A stretch of DNA of 64,000 nt, taken from the NCBI RefSeq assembly GCF_001421515.1, contig NZ_LMKM01000002.1, forward strand, positions 115,827 to 179,826. Reading direction: 5' to 3'. Position numbers and translations under genes: made by a program. The DNA comes from Pedobacter sp. Leaf216 (lineage in GTDB: Bacteria > Bacteroidota > Bacteroidia > Sphingobacteriales > Sphingobacteriaceae). The notes under the pieces were generated by a model, which saw only the letters and a list, made by a program, of their open reading frames with translations, made no database searches and had not been told where the DNA came from. This document shows positions 55,869 to 64,000 of the stretch, in pieces. Within the stretch, counting starts at the first letter, position 1. Each line of letters begins with the position of its first letter.

Positions 55869-56243
55869 ACATCAGTTAATATAAATAAAATGCTGATTTA
55901 TAGATAGATAAAATAATATTAATCATTTTATTTGAAACCACAGACTGTGATTCTTCGCTTTTTCACTAGTTGGGATTTGAAATTTCGACTCTCATCTTTA
56001 GTAATTGTTATCCTTATAAAACTATTCAGGATCATCTGCTCCTAACATGGAGCCAAAGGCATATATCCTTTGTACCTAAACCCGATCGAAGTGGTTCAGG
56101 TTTTTCACCGGAAAGAATAGAGTGCGGGAGAGAAACCCGCCAAAAGCTTTGGAATGCTCATTTCCAAAAAAATCCATACAAGTGAACCAAGAGAAAAAGT
56201 TCTGTAGTTATTCGGAATTTAACACCCCAACCCACATCAAAAA
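55869..56243. other. Gene-free region with repeat-like DNA
   Basis: No convincing gene is seen. The stretch 56040-56170 has features of a degenerate intergenic repeat: an AAACCCGATCG stretch like the 15-kb repeat cluster, and a GCGGG/CCCGC hairpin near 56126. A short plus-strand ORF covers part of it but has no start signal or recognisable product. Confidence 0.4.
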
Positions 56244-56915
56244 TTATTTGCTTAAACCAGCTAACGCATTAATGGTTAAGGCTACAATAACGGTGTTGAA
56301 AATAAAGGCGATTAAACTATGAAGCAGGGAAAGCCTCCTGATTTTTCTACTTGAAATTTCGACATCGGAAACCTGAAAAGTCATTCCGAGCACAAAGGAA
56401 AAATAGGCAAAATCGATAAAATCGGGTTCATCATCACCCGGAAATTCAAGCCCTGTTCCTTTCTTATCAGCAGTTTTTTTATGCTTACCGCCGTAGTAAA
56501 GGTGTGCGTAACGCATGCTAAAAGTTGTATGAACCAAAAACCACGATAAAAACATGCCCGAAATGGCAATAACCAAATCCAATGGCTTTATTTCTTTGTT
56601 AATTAACACCAAAATTACAGCTAGCAAACCGGCAAAAGTAGAAACGACTACGATTGCAAAAATTTCGCCCCTGGTTTCATCCTGCATTTTAGCTTTGAGG
56701 TGTGTTTCGGCGGCTGAAGTATGAAAAAACATGTACCAATGCAGCGTAATCAGAATCAAACAGAAAAAATCCCAACCAAACATGATATGCGTAAGCATGC
56801 TCATTTTGAATAAAAGCGAAATCAAATAAAAACCGATCCCCGAAAAAAGGCTGATCAACAGGATAAATAAGGCTGATCTTTTCTGAATTCCTTCTAATTT
56901 CGGTTCAACTGTCAT
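56244..56915 (-). CDS. DUF1345 membrane protein
   Basis: The 223-residue protein has five or six membrane helices and the family block DFIDFAYFSFVLGMTFQVSDVEISSRKIRRL near its C-terminus. DUF1345 proteins have no established function. The gene lies 6 bp after a methyltransferase gene on the same strand, so they form an operon. Confidence 0.92.
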   Translation of the reverse strand: MTVEPKLEGIQKRSALFILLISLFSGIGFYLISLLFKMSMLTHIMFGWDFFCLILITLHWYMFFHTSAAETHLKAKMQDETRGEIFAIVVVSTFAGLLAVILVLINKEIKPLDLVIAISGMFLSWFLVHTTFSMRYAHLYYGGKHKKTADKKGTGLEFPGDDEPDFIDFAYFSFVLGMTFQVSDVEISSRKIRRLSLLHSLIAFIFNTVIVALTINALAGLSK

Positions 56916-56921
56916 TATTTT

Positions 56922-57704
56922 TTAGAATTTAAGCTTAAAATGTTCTTTCGCCTGCCCTTTTTTAAAGTAAACCAGGCCAATCCAAAATAAATCTACCGTT
57001 ATGGTTACATCAGGATGGTTTTTAATCTCGGTCCAGGCTTCTTTCATGCCTTCGCTCCAATAAATATCGTCAAAAATTAACAAGGAATCTTCATTAACTT
57101 TAGGCAGACACCATTTAAAATAATTTAAGGTAGCATCTTTACGGTGATTTCCATCAATATAAACAAAGTCTAAACTTGGCTGCTTTGCAATAATATCGGG
57201 CAAAATAAGATCAAAATTTCCAACATGGAGCTCGATATTATTTAAATCCAGCTCCTCGAAATTTTTCTTCGCCACTTCTGCCGTTTGCGGACAGCCCTCA
57301 ATGGTAATAATCTCTGCTTCAGGATCCGTTTTTGCAAGGTATGCTGTAGTTATGCCCAAACAGGTACCCAATTCTATTGCACTTTTAGGCTGCGTATGTT
57401 TTGCAAGGCGATAAATCAGCTTGGCCAGCCTCGGACTTTTTAATGCATTTTTTGCAATCTGACTCACCTTCTTTGTACGGTTTTTATTGAGATGAGAACC
57501 CGCGCCAAGGTCTGTAACAGTGATTATCGAATCGTCATTAAAAAGTTTTTTTCGCTGCTCTTCTATGTTTTTGTATTCAGATTTGTCGGTAAAATCGTAA
57601 ATTACCTCATCAGCTAGCTTATACACGAACGGCGAATGCGTTCCATGTCGGCTTTTTGCTGTTAAACGGTGTTTAAGGTAATCTGTAATAAATTGAAATA
57701 GCAT
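56922..57704 (-). CDS. Class I SAM-dependent methyltransferase (O-methyltransferase-like)
   Basis: The 260-residue protein has a Rossmann-type methyltransferase core: AIELGTCLGITTAYLA (SAM loop, about 115-130), IITIEGCPQTAEVAKKNF (acidic end of strand 2) and LDFVYIDGNHRKDATLNYF (about 178-196). This fits the Methyltransf_24 group. The substrate is not predictable. The first 90 residues include a SRHGTHSPFVYKLADEVIY block common to Bacteroidota homologues. It precedes DUF1345 by 6 bp and is divergent from the next gene. Confidence 0.88.
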   Translation of the reverse strand: MLFQFITDYLKHRLTAKSRHGTHSPFVYKLADEVIYDFTDKSEYKNIEEQRKKLFNDDSIITVTDLGAGSHLNKNRTKKVSQIAKNALKSPRLAKLIYRLAKHTQPKSAIELGTCLGITTAYLAKTDPEAEIITIEGCPQTAEVAKKNFEELDLNNIELHVGNFDLILPDIIAKQPSLDFVYIDGNHRKDATLNYFKWCLPKVNEDSLLIFDDIYWSEGMKEAWTEIKNHPDVTITVDLFWIGLVYFKKGQAKEHFKLKF

Positions 57705-57748
57705 AATATTGCAAAAGTAATTAAACGCCGCAAACGTATGTATGTTTT

Positions 57749-58612
57749 ATGGAAAATAACGCAGAGATAAGTGCTTTAGTAAAATTGTTGGATGATCCGG
57801 ATCAGGAAGTGTACCAACATGTAGAAAAAAAACTGCTCGAATATGGCGGTGAGGTGGTTCATTTTTTAGAAAATGCCTGGGAACAATCTTTTGATGGCTT
57901 ACTTCAGGAGCGTATTGAGAGCATTGTACACCAAATTCAGTTTAAAACTGTTAAGGAAGACTTAAATTTATGGTATTTAAGTGGTGCATTTGATTTATTG
58001 CAAGGCGCACTCATTATTAACCGCTATCAATATCCTGATTTAGACGAGCAGAAGGTAATTAACCAAATTGAAGAAATTAAAAGAGATATATGGCTGGGCC
58101 TCCAATATGAGATGAGTTCGGTAGAGAAAGTGAAGTTGATTAACCATGTTTTATACCAGCAATATGGTTTCGGCGGCAATACTAAAAACCATCACGACCC
58201 GCAAAACTCATATTTAAACCAGGTTTTAGACAGTAAAAAGGGAAATCAGATTTCGCTGGCCATTATTTACTCTACCCTTGCTCAAAAATTAGATCTTCCG
58301 GTTTATGGGATTAATTTACCGCAGCATTTTATTTTGGGTTATATTGATGACAGCAAACAGGAAGGTTCTGAGTATGGCGTTCTTTTCTACATCAATGCTT
58401 TTAACCGTGGCAATATCTTCGGCAAACATGATGTAGACCAATTTCTCCGTCAGCTTAATTTAGAAGCCTTACCAGAATATTACAGGCCTTGCAGCAATAC
58501 TGATATTATTCGCCGCGTAATCAGAAACTTGATTTCGGCGTACGAAAACGCAGGAGCTACAGAAAAAGTTGCCGAATTAAACGAACTGCAGGAGATACTT
58601 GCAGAAAAATAA
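57749..58612 (+). CDS. SirB1/transglutaminase-like family protein
   Basis: The 287-residue protein has the Transglut_core2 (SirB1) pattern: NSYLNQVLDSKKGNQISLAIIY (about 149-170), then LPVYGINLPQHFILGYID. Before it are helical HEAT-like turns. The classical Cys of active transglutaminases is not at the expected place in this segment, so enzymatic activity is unlikely. The family's role is not settled. It is followed 17 bp later by the chitinase gene, perhaps as one transcript. Confidence 0.87.
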   Translation: MENNAEISALVKLLDDPDQEVYQHVEKKLLEYGGEVVHFLENAWEQSFDGLLQERIESIVHQIQFKTVKEDLNLWYLSGAFDLLQGALIINRYQYPDLDEQKVINQIEEIKRDIWLGLQYEMSSVEKVKLINHVLYQQYGFGGNTKNHHDPQNSYLNQVLDSKKGNQISLAIIYSTLAQKLDLPVYGINLPQHFILGYIDDSKQEGSEYGVLFYINAFNRGNIFGKHDVDQFLRQLNLEALPEYYRPCSNTDIIRRVIRNLISAYENAGATEKVAELNELQEILAEK

Positions 58613-58629
58613 ACTTTTAAATTGAACCT

Positions 58630-59754
58630 GTGTACAAACTAAACCCAAACCACCGCCTATCCTTTCGTTTTGCTGCCGTTATTATCTTGTCGTTATTTTT
58701 CAGTATTAATTTAACGGCACAACAAGGAGTTAAACCGAATGTTATCGCTTATTATTCAGGCCAAAATTCGGTTATAGATAGTTTTCCGATAGAAAAACTC
58801 AGTCACCTAATTTATAGCTTTGGACATTTGAAAGGGGATAGCTTAAATATCAGATCGGCCAAAGATTCTGCATTAATTACCAGTATGGTTGCGTTAAAAA
58901 AACGTAATCCTGATTTAAAGGTGATGATTGCTATGGGTGGTTGGAGTGGCTGTAAAGATTGCTCAGAAGTATTTAGCAGGGCAGATGGACGGAAAACCTT
59001 TGCCAAAACCACAAAACAAATTCTAGATTTTTTCCATGCTGATGGTATTGACATGGACTGGGAATATCCTGCGGTTATGGGCTTTCCGGGGCATCGCTAT
59101 ACCGTAGATGATAAGCAAAATTTTACTTTACTGATTAAAGAACTTCGCAAAAAACTGGGTAAAAAAGCAGAAATCAGTTTTGCGGCAGGCGGAACCCAAA
59201 ACTGTATTGATTCTTGCTTTGAATGGGATAAAGTAATGCCTTTAGTAAACAGGGTAAATGTAATGAGTTACGATCTGGTAAGCGGTTATGCCACAACCAG
59301 CGGGCACCACTCTCCATTATATGGCACGCCACAACAAAAACTTTCTGGCGATTTCGCAGTAAAAGCATTAATTGGCTTGGGTGTACCGGCCAATAAAATA
59401 GCACTAGGCGCGGCATTTTATGCAAGAATTTTCGAAAATACCACCGATGCAAATCAAGGCTTGTACCAGCAAACTAAATTTATAAGCGGAACTTCTTTTA
59501 AAAATTTTAAAAAGCAGTTTTCTACCGAAAATGGCTATAAATACTACTGGGATGAACAGGCGCAGGCACCTTATTATTATAATCCACAAACAAAATACAT
59601 CGCTACTTTTGATGATCCGAAATCAATTTCATTAAAAACCAAATATGTAATTGATCAAAAATTAAACGGCATTATGTTTTGGGAACTTACCGATGATGCT
59701 TATACCGATGGCTTACTGGATGTGATTGATAAAACGATAAAAAGCAGCAAATAA
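58630..59754 (+). CDS. Glycoside hydrolase family 18 chitinase
   Basis: The 374-residue protein has a signal peptide (ending in SINLTAQQ) and a GH18 barrel. The active-site motif DGIDMDWE (138-145) contains all of the DxxDxDxE residues, with Glu145 as the acid. KVMIAMGGWSG (strand 3), NVMSYDLVSGY (substrate Tyr) and GIMFWELTDD (barrel-end Trp) are also present. It should hydrolyse chitin or related N-acetylglucosamine polymers outside the cytoplasm. The start is a GTG (58630). No chitin-binding module is attached. Confidence 0.95.
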   Translation: MYKLNPNHRLSFRFAAVIILSLFFSINLTAQQGVKPNVIAYYSGQNSVIDSFPIEKLSHLIYSFGHLKGDSLNIRSAKDSALITSMVALKKRNPDLKVMIAMGGWSGCKDCSEVFSRADGRKTFAKTTKQILDFFHADGIDMDWEYPAVMGFPGHRYTVDDKQNFTLLIKELRKKLGKKAEISFAAGGTQNCIDSCFEWDKVMPLVNRVNVMSYDLVSGYATTSGHHSPLYGTPQQKLSGDFAVKALIGLGVPANKIALGAAFYARIFENTTDANQGLYQQTKFISGTSFKNFKKQFSTENGYKYYWDEQAQAPYYYNPQTKYIATFDDPKSISLKTKYVIDQKLNGIMFWELTDDAYTDGLLDVIDKTIKSSK

Positions 59755-59788
59755 CCGGAAAGGGCCAATTCAATTTTAATTTGACTTA

Positions 59789-60280
59789 CTATGGTGCTCC
59801 AAAAGTTACCACCCAATAATTTTGTGCCGTACCCATACCAGCCTCTCTATTTTTTGCATCCATCATTGCCTTACAATGGCTTACACTATTTTTCCATGCG
59901 GTTAATACCTGGTCGGCATTGTTATAACCCTTAGCCAAATTCTCTGATATAAATATACCTGGGTAACCAGCAGCTGCGGCCCTTTCATTCGGACTGGTTC
60001 CTTCTGGCGAAAAATGATCAAAATAGTTTTTCTGCGCCATATCCCTTGCATGGGTTTGGGCTGCATCCTGTAAAAACGTGTTTAATTTCAATAGAGGAAC
60101 CGGGGGCATACTCTCAGTGCCACAATTACATCCGCTCTGCCTAAGCAGGTTAATTCCATCAATAACAGAATTAGCTTTGTTTTCGGGTATTGGCACATCA
60201 TCTTTTTTGCAGTTTGCCAGCAATAAGCAGGTCATTAGGCCACAAAAAATTAAACATATTTTTACTAAATAATTTTTCAT
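59789..60280 (-). CDS. CAP/SCP-domain lipoprotein
   Basis: I use the ATG at 60280 (MKNYLVKICLIFC), giving a signal with lipobox LANC; a longer reading from 60295 is less likely. The CAP domain (about 35-160) shows LNTFLQDAAQTHARDMAQKNYFDHFSPEGTSPNERAAAAGY, SENLAKGYNNADQVLTAWKNSVSHC and a WVVTFG end. It has the two His and two Glu/acidic positions typical of the family. A CNCG insert near the start is unusual. The role of bacterial CAP proteins is unsettled. Confidence 0.9.
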   Translation of the reverse strand: MKNYLVKICLIFCGLMTCLLLANCKKDDVPIPENKANSVIDGINLLRQSGCNCGTESMPPVPLLKLNTFLQDAAQTHARDMAQKNYFDHFSPEGTSPNERAAAAGYPGIFISENLAKGYNNADQVLTAWKNSVSHCKAMMDAKNREAGMGTAQNYWVVTFGAP

Positions 60281-60300
60281 ATTAATGATTACCAAACAAT

Positions 60301-60322
60301 GAGGCAGCCTAAAGGCTACCTC
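60301..60322 (-). terminator. Terminator-like hairpin after the GH16-like gene
   Basis: Arms 60301-60309 (GAGGCAGCC) and 60314-60322 (GGCTACCTC) pair over nine positions with one wobble and a 4-base loop. The T-run after it on the minus strand is weak. It lies between the GH16-like gene and the CAP lipoprotein gene. Confidence 0.5.
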
Positions 60323-60336
60323 CTGAATAAGATAAA

Positions 60337-61164
60337 TTAAAAAGCTCTTTCTCTACCCATATAAATATTTTTACCAGTGTAAAATGTATCACCTGATGGA
60401 CCCGGAGTACCACTATCTCCCTCCATTTGCATATTAATAATTAACCACATGGGTTTATTTACCGAATTGCTCATTTTATGCTGGGCAACCCATACGTTAT
60501 CGATATAATAATGGCAATCTACATCTGTTGCACTCACTTTATTGTACCAGCACTTGTAATTGTGGTAAGCACCGGCATTAGATACGGCTGTAAGTTTGTT
60601 TTCCCAACTACCATCATAAGTGTTCTGCCAATTTGTATTGCTGCCCTTAAATTCCATAATATCGCTTTCAGGTGGCCACGAATTAACACCGGTTATCCAA
60701 AATGCAGGCCATGTTCCTTTAACTGTGGGCACAGCAAAATCACCAGAAATGGTATAGCTGGGAAACTGATCATTAATAATTACCTGCTGCTTGGCATAAC
60801 AGGTACCAGAACTATACCAAATAGGAACGTTCGTAAATCCATTAGAAGTACTGTTTCCTGGAGATGAGGCTAAACGGGTTGCTTTAATTGTTAGAACGCC
60901 TCCGTTTACTGAAATCTGGTTATGGTTAGAGGTACTTCCCACCATCCTAGCTGAACCATTATGATCGGTACCCCAGGGATAATTATAATTCCATTGTGCT
61001 TCAAAACTAGTGTAATTGGCAAGAGAGTTCCCGTCTATAAGTGTTTCCCAGGCCTTAACCTTTCCATTATCCAGTTTGGGATCTTCTTTTTCCTTTTTAC
61101 AAGATAAAAGCACCACAAACAGGCATGCAGCAAGCATGCCCCATTTCATTTTGTCATTTTTCAT
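60337..61164 (-). CDS. GH16-like glycoside hydrolase lipoprotein
   Basis: The 275-residue protein has a lipoprotein signal with lipid cysteine at residue 22 (VLLSC). The rest forms a beta-sandwich with the GH16 catalytic motif ESDIME (166-171, ExDxxE), preceded by GTWPAFWITGV. The GH16 family cleaves beta-1,3/1,4-glucans and galactans, and the target cannot be chosen from sequence. It stands apart from the chitinase, which is on the other strand. Confidence 0.85.
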   Translation of the reverse strand: MKNDKMKWGMLAACLFVVLLSCKKEKEDPKLDNGKVKAWETLIDGNSLANYTSFEAQWNYNYPWGTDHNGSARMVGSTSNHNQISVNGGVLTIKATRLASSPGNSTSNGFTNVPIWYSSGTCYAKQQVIINDQFPSYTISGDFAVPTVKGTWPAFWITGVNSWPPESDIMEFKGSNTNWQNTYDGSWENKLTAVSNAGAYHNYKCWYNKVSATDVDCHYYIDNVWVAQHKMSNSVNKPMWLIINMQMEGDSGTPGPSGDTFYTGKNIYMGRERAF

Positions 61165-61752
61165 TTTTTTTGATTTAGGTAAATATTTGGTTAATTGTAA
61201 AGCATAATATTGTGATCACAACCATTTATGAAATGATAAAGCAATTAATTCGCAAAAAATAAAAAACCGTATGGAATCAAATTGAAGCAATGGATGTATT
61301 GCAGCATTAAGATAGGCTGGTGTTTTTTCATAGATTTGGTTAGATTACAACATAGCACATTAATTATCTACGTGCTAGTAAGCAAAGATAGACGTAGGCT
61401 TACCAAAAAATGAGTGGCAAAATCGTAAATTTTGAGTGGTAAAATGGGCTTAATATGCTATTTCTCTACTTAGAATAGAGATTAGAATATTTATTTTGTG
61501 AAAATTAACACAAACATATGGGCCTATCTAGAAGATAGGTTGAGGTACAAAAAATTATGAATCAATTGACTGGCAGGCTTTCAAGGTTCAAATTACCTTT
61601 TTGACTGCACAAAAAAATAAAGATTTAAAAATCAAAAACATAGAACACCCTCAACATCATACTAAGAGTGCTAAACAATTACGTTAATTAATCCTTTTTA
61701 CAAAGGCAACCCTTATACGTTGAGTATTTTGTATTAAAATATAATTATAAGG
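61165..61752. other. Gene-free region, possible insertion-sequence trace
   Basis: No gene is seen in 588 bp. The segment at about 61410-61450 has TGAGTGGCAAAAT followed 22 bp later by TGAGTGGTAAAAT, a direct repeat of the type found at insertion-sequence ends. No transposase frame survives near it. The rest is AT-rich and featureless. Confidence 0.35.
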
Positions 61753-62667
61753 CTAGAACTTCTCCTTTTTCATCCACGCAGCCAGCAAGTTGAACCAATC
61801 CACATCTGAAGTTTTATTGATTAAACCAAAGCCATGGCCTCCATTTTCGTAAAGGTAAATATCGGTATCTACTTTGTTTTGCTTTAATGCTTCATTCATT
61901 AATACACTATTTGCAAAAGGAACAGTTTTATCATCTTTAGCATGAACAAAAAACGTTGGAGCCGTTTTTTTTGTTACATTTTTGTTTGCCGAGAAATAAT
62001 GTTTCAAGCTATCAGGAGGATTCGGACCCAATAAATTTTTCATTGTTCCGGTATGTACCGATTCTTCAAAACTGATAACAGGATAAATTAATGCGGCAAA
62101 GTTTGGTTTTAAATCTATCTTTTCGGGATCAGCAATTTTAAGATCATTATAATGCGTAACCAGGGTTGAAGCAAAATGACCGCCTGCAGAAAAACCCATT
62201 ATTCCTATTTTATTGGTTTTGATACCATATTTTTTGGCATCTTTCCTAATCAGGTAAATTGCTTGCTGGGCATCTTGCAAAGGGCCATAGGTTTTATCAA
62301 CCATAATAAGATCGCTCGGTAAACGGTATTTTAAAACAAAAGCGGTTACACCAATGGCATTAAATCTTTTAGCTACATCAGTTCCTTCATGACTAAAAGC
62401 CAACGCTCCATAACCACCACCCGGACAAATAATAACAGCTGTACCATTAGCAATATTTTTCGGAGCTAAAAAAACCGTAAAAGTAGGTACCGATACTTTG
62501 GTAACACTCAACGTACCATTGGCACGAACCTCAGTATTTTCTACATAATCGGCAGGTGTAACTTTTGCTCCAGGAATACTGCCTGAATATAAAGGCACAA
62601 CTTCTTGTGCATTGATACTGTTGATTGCCATAAGCAATAAGATTATAATGATGGATGACTTTGCCAT
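61753..62667 (-). CDS. Secreted alpha/beta hydrolase (esterase-like, BD-FAE type)
   Basis: The 304-residue protein has a signal peptide (INSINAQ). It has an alpha/beta-hydrolase fold with the oxyanion motif CPGGGYG (about 81-87), the nucleophile motif GFSAGGH, the acid-bearing HAKDDKTVP and the catalytic His in GGHGFGL. It resembles acetylxylan or feruloyl esterases, and polysaccharide deacylation is a reasonable guess. It starts 10 bp after the prfB stop, an unusual partner for a translation factor. Confidence 0.88.
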   Translation of the reverse strand: MAKSSIIIILLLMAINSINAQEVVPLYSGSIPGAKVTPADYVENTEVRANGTLSVTKVSVPTFTVFLAPKNIANGTAVIICPGGGYGALAFSHEGTDVAKRFNAIGVTAFVLKYRLPSDLIMVDKTYGPLQDAQQAIYLIRKDAKKYGIKTNKIGIMGFSAGGHFASTLVTHYNDLKIADPEKIDLKPNFAALIYPVISFEESVHTGTMKNLLGPNPPDSLKHYFSANKNVTKKTAPTFFVHAKDDKTVPFANSVLMNEALKQNKVDTDIYLYENGGHGFGLINKTSDVDWFNLLAAWMKKEKF

Positions 62668-62677
62668 TTTTTTAATT

Positions 62678-63752
62678 TTAAAATTCCATTAAATAAGCTT
62701 TCAAAAAATCATTGATATCGCCATTTAAAACAGCGTCAGGATTTGAAGTTTGATAATTGGTACGGTGATCTTTTACCCTCCTATCATCCAGCACGTAGCT
62801 TCTGATTTGTGAGCCCCACTCTATTTTCTTTTTCGACCCCTCTACCAATGCTGTAGCCTCATTGCGCTTACGTTCTTCAATTTCGTACAATTGAGATTTC
62901 AATAACCGGATGGCATTTTCTTTATTCTGCAACTGCGATCGCGACTCCTGATTTTTAATAATAATGCCTGATGGCTTGTGGTACAACCGCACAGCCGTTT
63001 CTACCTTATTTACATTTTGCCCACCAGCACCGCCTGCTCTGAATGTTTCAAACTCTATATCGGCAGGGTTAATATCAATCTGAATCGTATCATCAACCAG
63101 CGGATAAACATAAACAGAGGCAAATGAAGTGTGCCTACGTGCGTTCGAATCAAATGGAGATATACGAACCAAACGGTGTACCCCATTTTCACCCTTAAGA
63201 TAACCATAAGAAAAATCACCGTCAAATTGAAGCGTTACCGATTTTATTCCTGCAATCTCTCCCTCCTGACTGTCCTGTTCGGTTATTTTATAACCGTTCT
63301 TTTCACCCCACATCATATACATGCGCATCAACATGTAGGCCCAATCGCAACTTTCGGTTCCACCAGCTCCGGCAGTAATCTGTAATACTGCAGAAAGTTG
63401 ATCTTCCTTACTACGAAGCATATTTTTAAGTTCGAGTTCTTCTACAGCAGTTTTGCTGATCTCGAACTGGTCTTGCAATTCTTTTTCAGAAGCATCTCCA
63501 GATTGAAAAAACTCAAACATCACTACCGCATCCTCAACCGCATTATTGGTTTGGTTAAAGCCATCAGTCCATTTTTTCTTTGAGCTGATTTCTGCTAGAA
63601 TTTTTTCTGCTTTCTTTGGATCATCCCAGAAATCGGGTGCCATTGTTAGTTTTTCTTCTTCGCGAATGGCATAAAGTAGCCCATCAACGTCAAAGATACC
63701 TCCTCAGCGACGCTACTCTGTCCCTTAAATCCTGAATATTTTCTTTGGTCAT
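62678..63752 (-). CDS. prfB: Peptide chain release factor 2, with programmed +1 frameshift
   Basis: The first 20 codons run from the ATG at 63752 to CTT (63695-63693) and are followed by an in-frame TGA (63692-63690). A +1 shift at CTT-T continues with GAC (63691-63689) into the long frame, giving about 357 residues. The product has the RF2 stop-codon reading motif SPF (in [15 protein letters not shown]) and the [10 protein letters not shown] loop that triggers peptide release at UAA and UGA. The frameshift lets RF2 regulate its own synthesis. A naive start at 63643 would cut off about 36 residues. An alpha/beta hydrolase gene follows 10 bp later. Confidence 0.97.
63689..63704 (-). promoter_or_regulatory. 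RF2 recoding site (programmed +1 frameshift)
   Basis: The minus strand reads AGGAGGTATCTTTGAC: an internal Shine-Dalgarno-like AGGAGG, a three-base spacer, the slippery CTT and the weak stop TGA followed by C. It differs at one base from the E. coli prfB site. It shows that stop-codon autoregulation of prfB works in this genome, despite weak Shine-Dalgarno use elsewhere. Confidence 0.95.
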
Positions 63753-63912
63753 AGCAACAAATATAACAAATATGAGCTACTATTAAGGTGAGGCTGAGTA
63801 AAACCTTGATATCATCACTTATTAATGTTAAAGAAGATAACATAAATCCTTTAACGATTAAAGACATTAAAATTTATCAGAGCCTTAACCAGCTTCGCTT
63901 TTTAATGTTTTA

Positions 63913-64000
63913 ATCGAGTAAGAAGCAGGGAATTAGTTTCCCTGCTGTCTCCTCACACCACCGTACGTACCGTTCGGTATACGGCGGTTTGTTAGAATAA
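63913..64000 (-). mobile_element. 3' end of a group II intron (domains V and VI), body beyond window
   Basis: On the minus strand, 63988-63957 folds as a domain V hairpin: a 9-bp lower stem with one G-U pair, a 2-base bulge on the 3' side, a 4-bp upper stem and a GAAC loop. It carries a CGC triad near its 5' side, as in the Oceanobacillus IIC intron. Downstream is a domain VI stem (GCAGGGAA with TTCCCTGC), ending in TTACTCGAT at 63913, a typical intron 3' end. The reverse transcriptase gene should lie beyond 64000. The class is inferred. Confidence 0.8.

Noticed and set aside
55970..56185. Plus-strand ORF of 71 residues
   Set aside because: It lies over repeat-like intergenic DNA with no translation signal or conserved product.
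63646..63867. Minus-strand ORF upstream of the prfB long frame
   Set aside because: It overlaps the prfB N-terminal and recoding region in another frame. The frameshift model explains this DNA completely.

Overview
The window comes from a Bacteroidota genome, most likely a Pedobacter-like member of the Sphingobacteriaceae. The signs are an alternative complex III (ActABCDEF) operon joined to a caa3-type oxidase, SusC/SusD transport with an ECF sigma/FecR pair, BlaI/M56 regulators, A-rich translation starts with no clear Shine-Dalgarno sequence, and TAnnTTTG -7 boxes. The taxonomic call is inference from gene content. No rRNA, tRNA or CRISPR array was seen.

Layout. 1-12008 (minus) is one uninterrupted, unfinished reading frame of at least 4,002 codons. 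It encodes a giant secreted protein built from Ig-like and He_PIG-like modules, with a 2,517-bp internal tandem duplication. Divergent from it at 12252 is a STAND-type NTPase. 14921-15790 is a non-coding alternating repeat with a covarying hairpin. 15884-19290 holds small genes: an OmpA-type lipoprotein, DUF2461, DUF983, a YoeB toxin-antitoxin pair and two small exported proteins.

19409-29469 is a Sus-like uptake locus on the minus strand: ECF sigma, FecR anti-sigma, SusC with STN domain, SusD, a HExxH zinc lipoprotein and a DUF4302 lipoprotein. A cell-surface signalling loop probably controls the importer, and the contents suggest peptides or proteins as substrate rather than glycans. A plus-strand terminator in the susC leader hints at an antisense RNA. 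29692-46204 is the respiratory supercluster in transcription order actABCDEF, cox subunits II and I, ctaA, ctaB, two subunit-III-like genes, subunit IV, a Sco-like gene and DUF420. It encodes the quinol-to-cytochrome c-to-oxygen branch plus haem A synthesis and oxidase assembly. The Sco-like protein has no cysteine at all.

46460-55809 holds a deoxyhypusine-synthase-like enzyme, a POTRA-less Omp85 barrel, and a regulatory operon: BlaI repressor, M56 protease fused to a complete amidase_3 domain, a second M56 protease with an OstA/LptA-like tail, and a TonB-dependent barrel protein. The amidase fusion in the position of the BlaR1 sensor is the strongest candidate here for an undescribed signalling system. 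56244-62667 carries DUF1345, a methyltransferase, a SirB1-like protein, a GH18 chitinase, a CAP lipoprotein, a GH16-like lipoprotein and an esterase-like hydrolase. 62678-63752 is prfB, with the programmed +1 frameshift readable at base level. The right edge (63913-64000) is the 3' end of a group II intron whose body lies outside the window.
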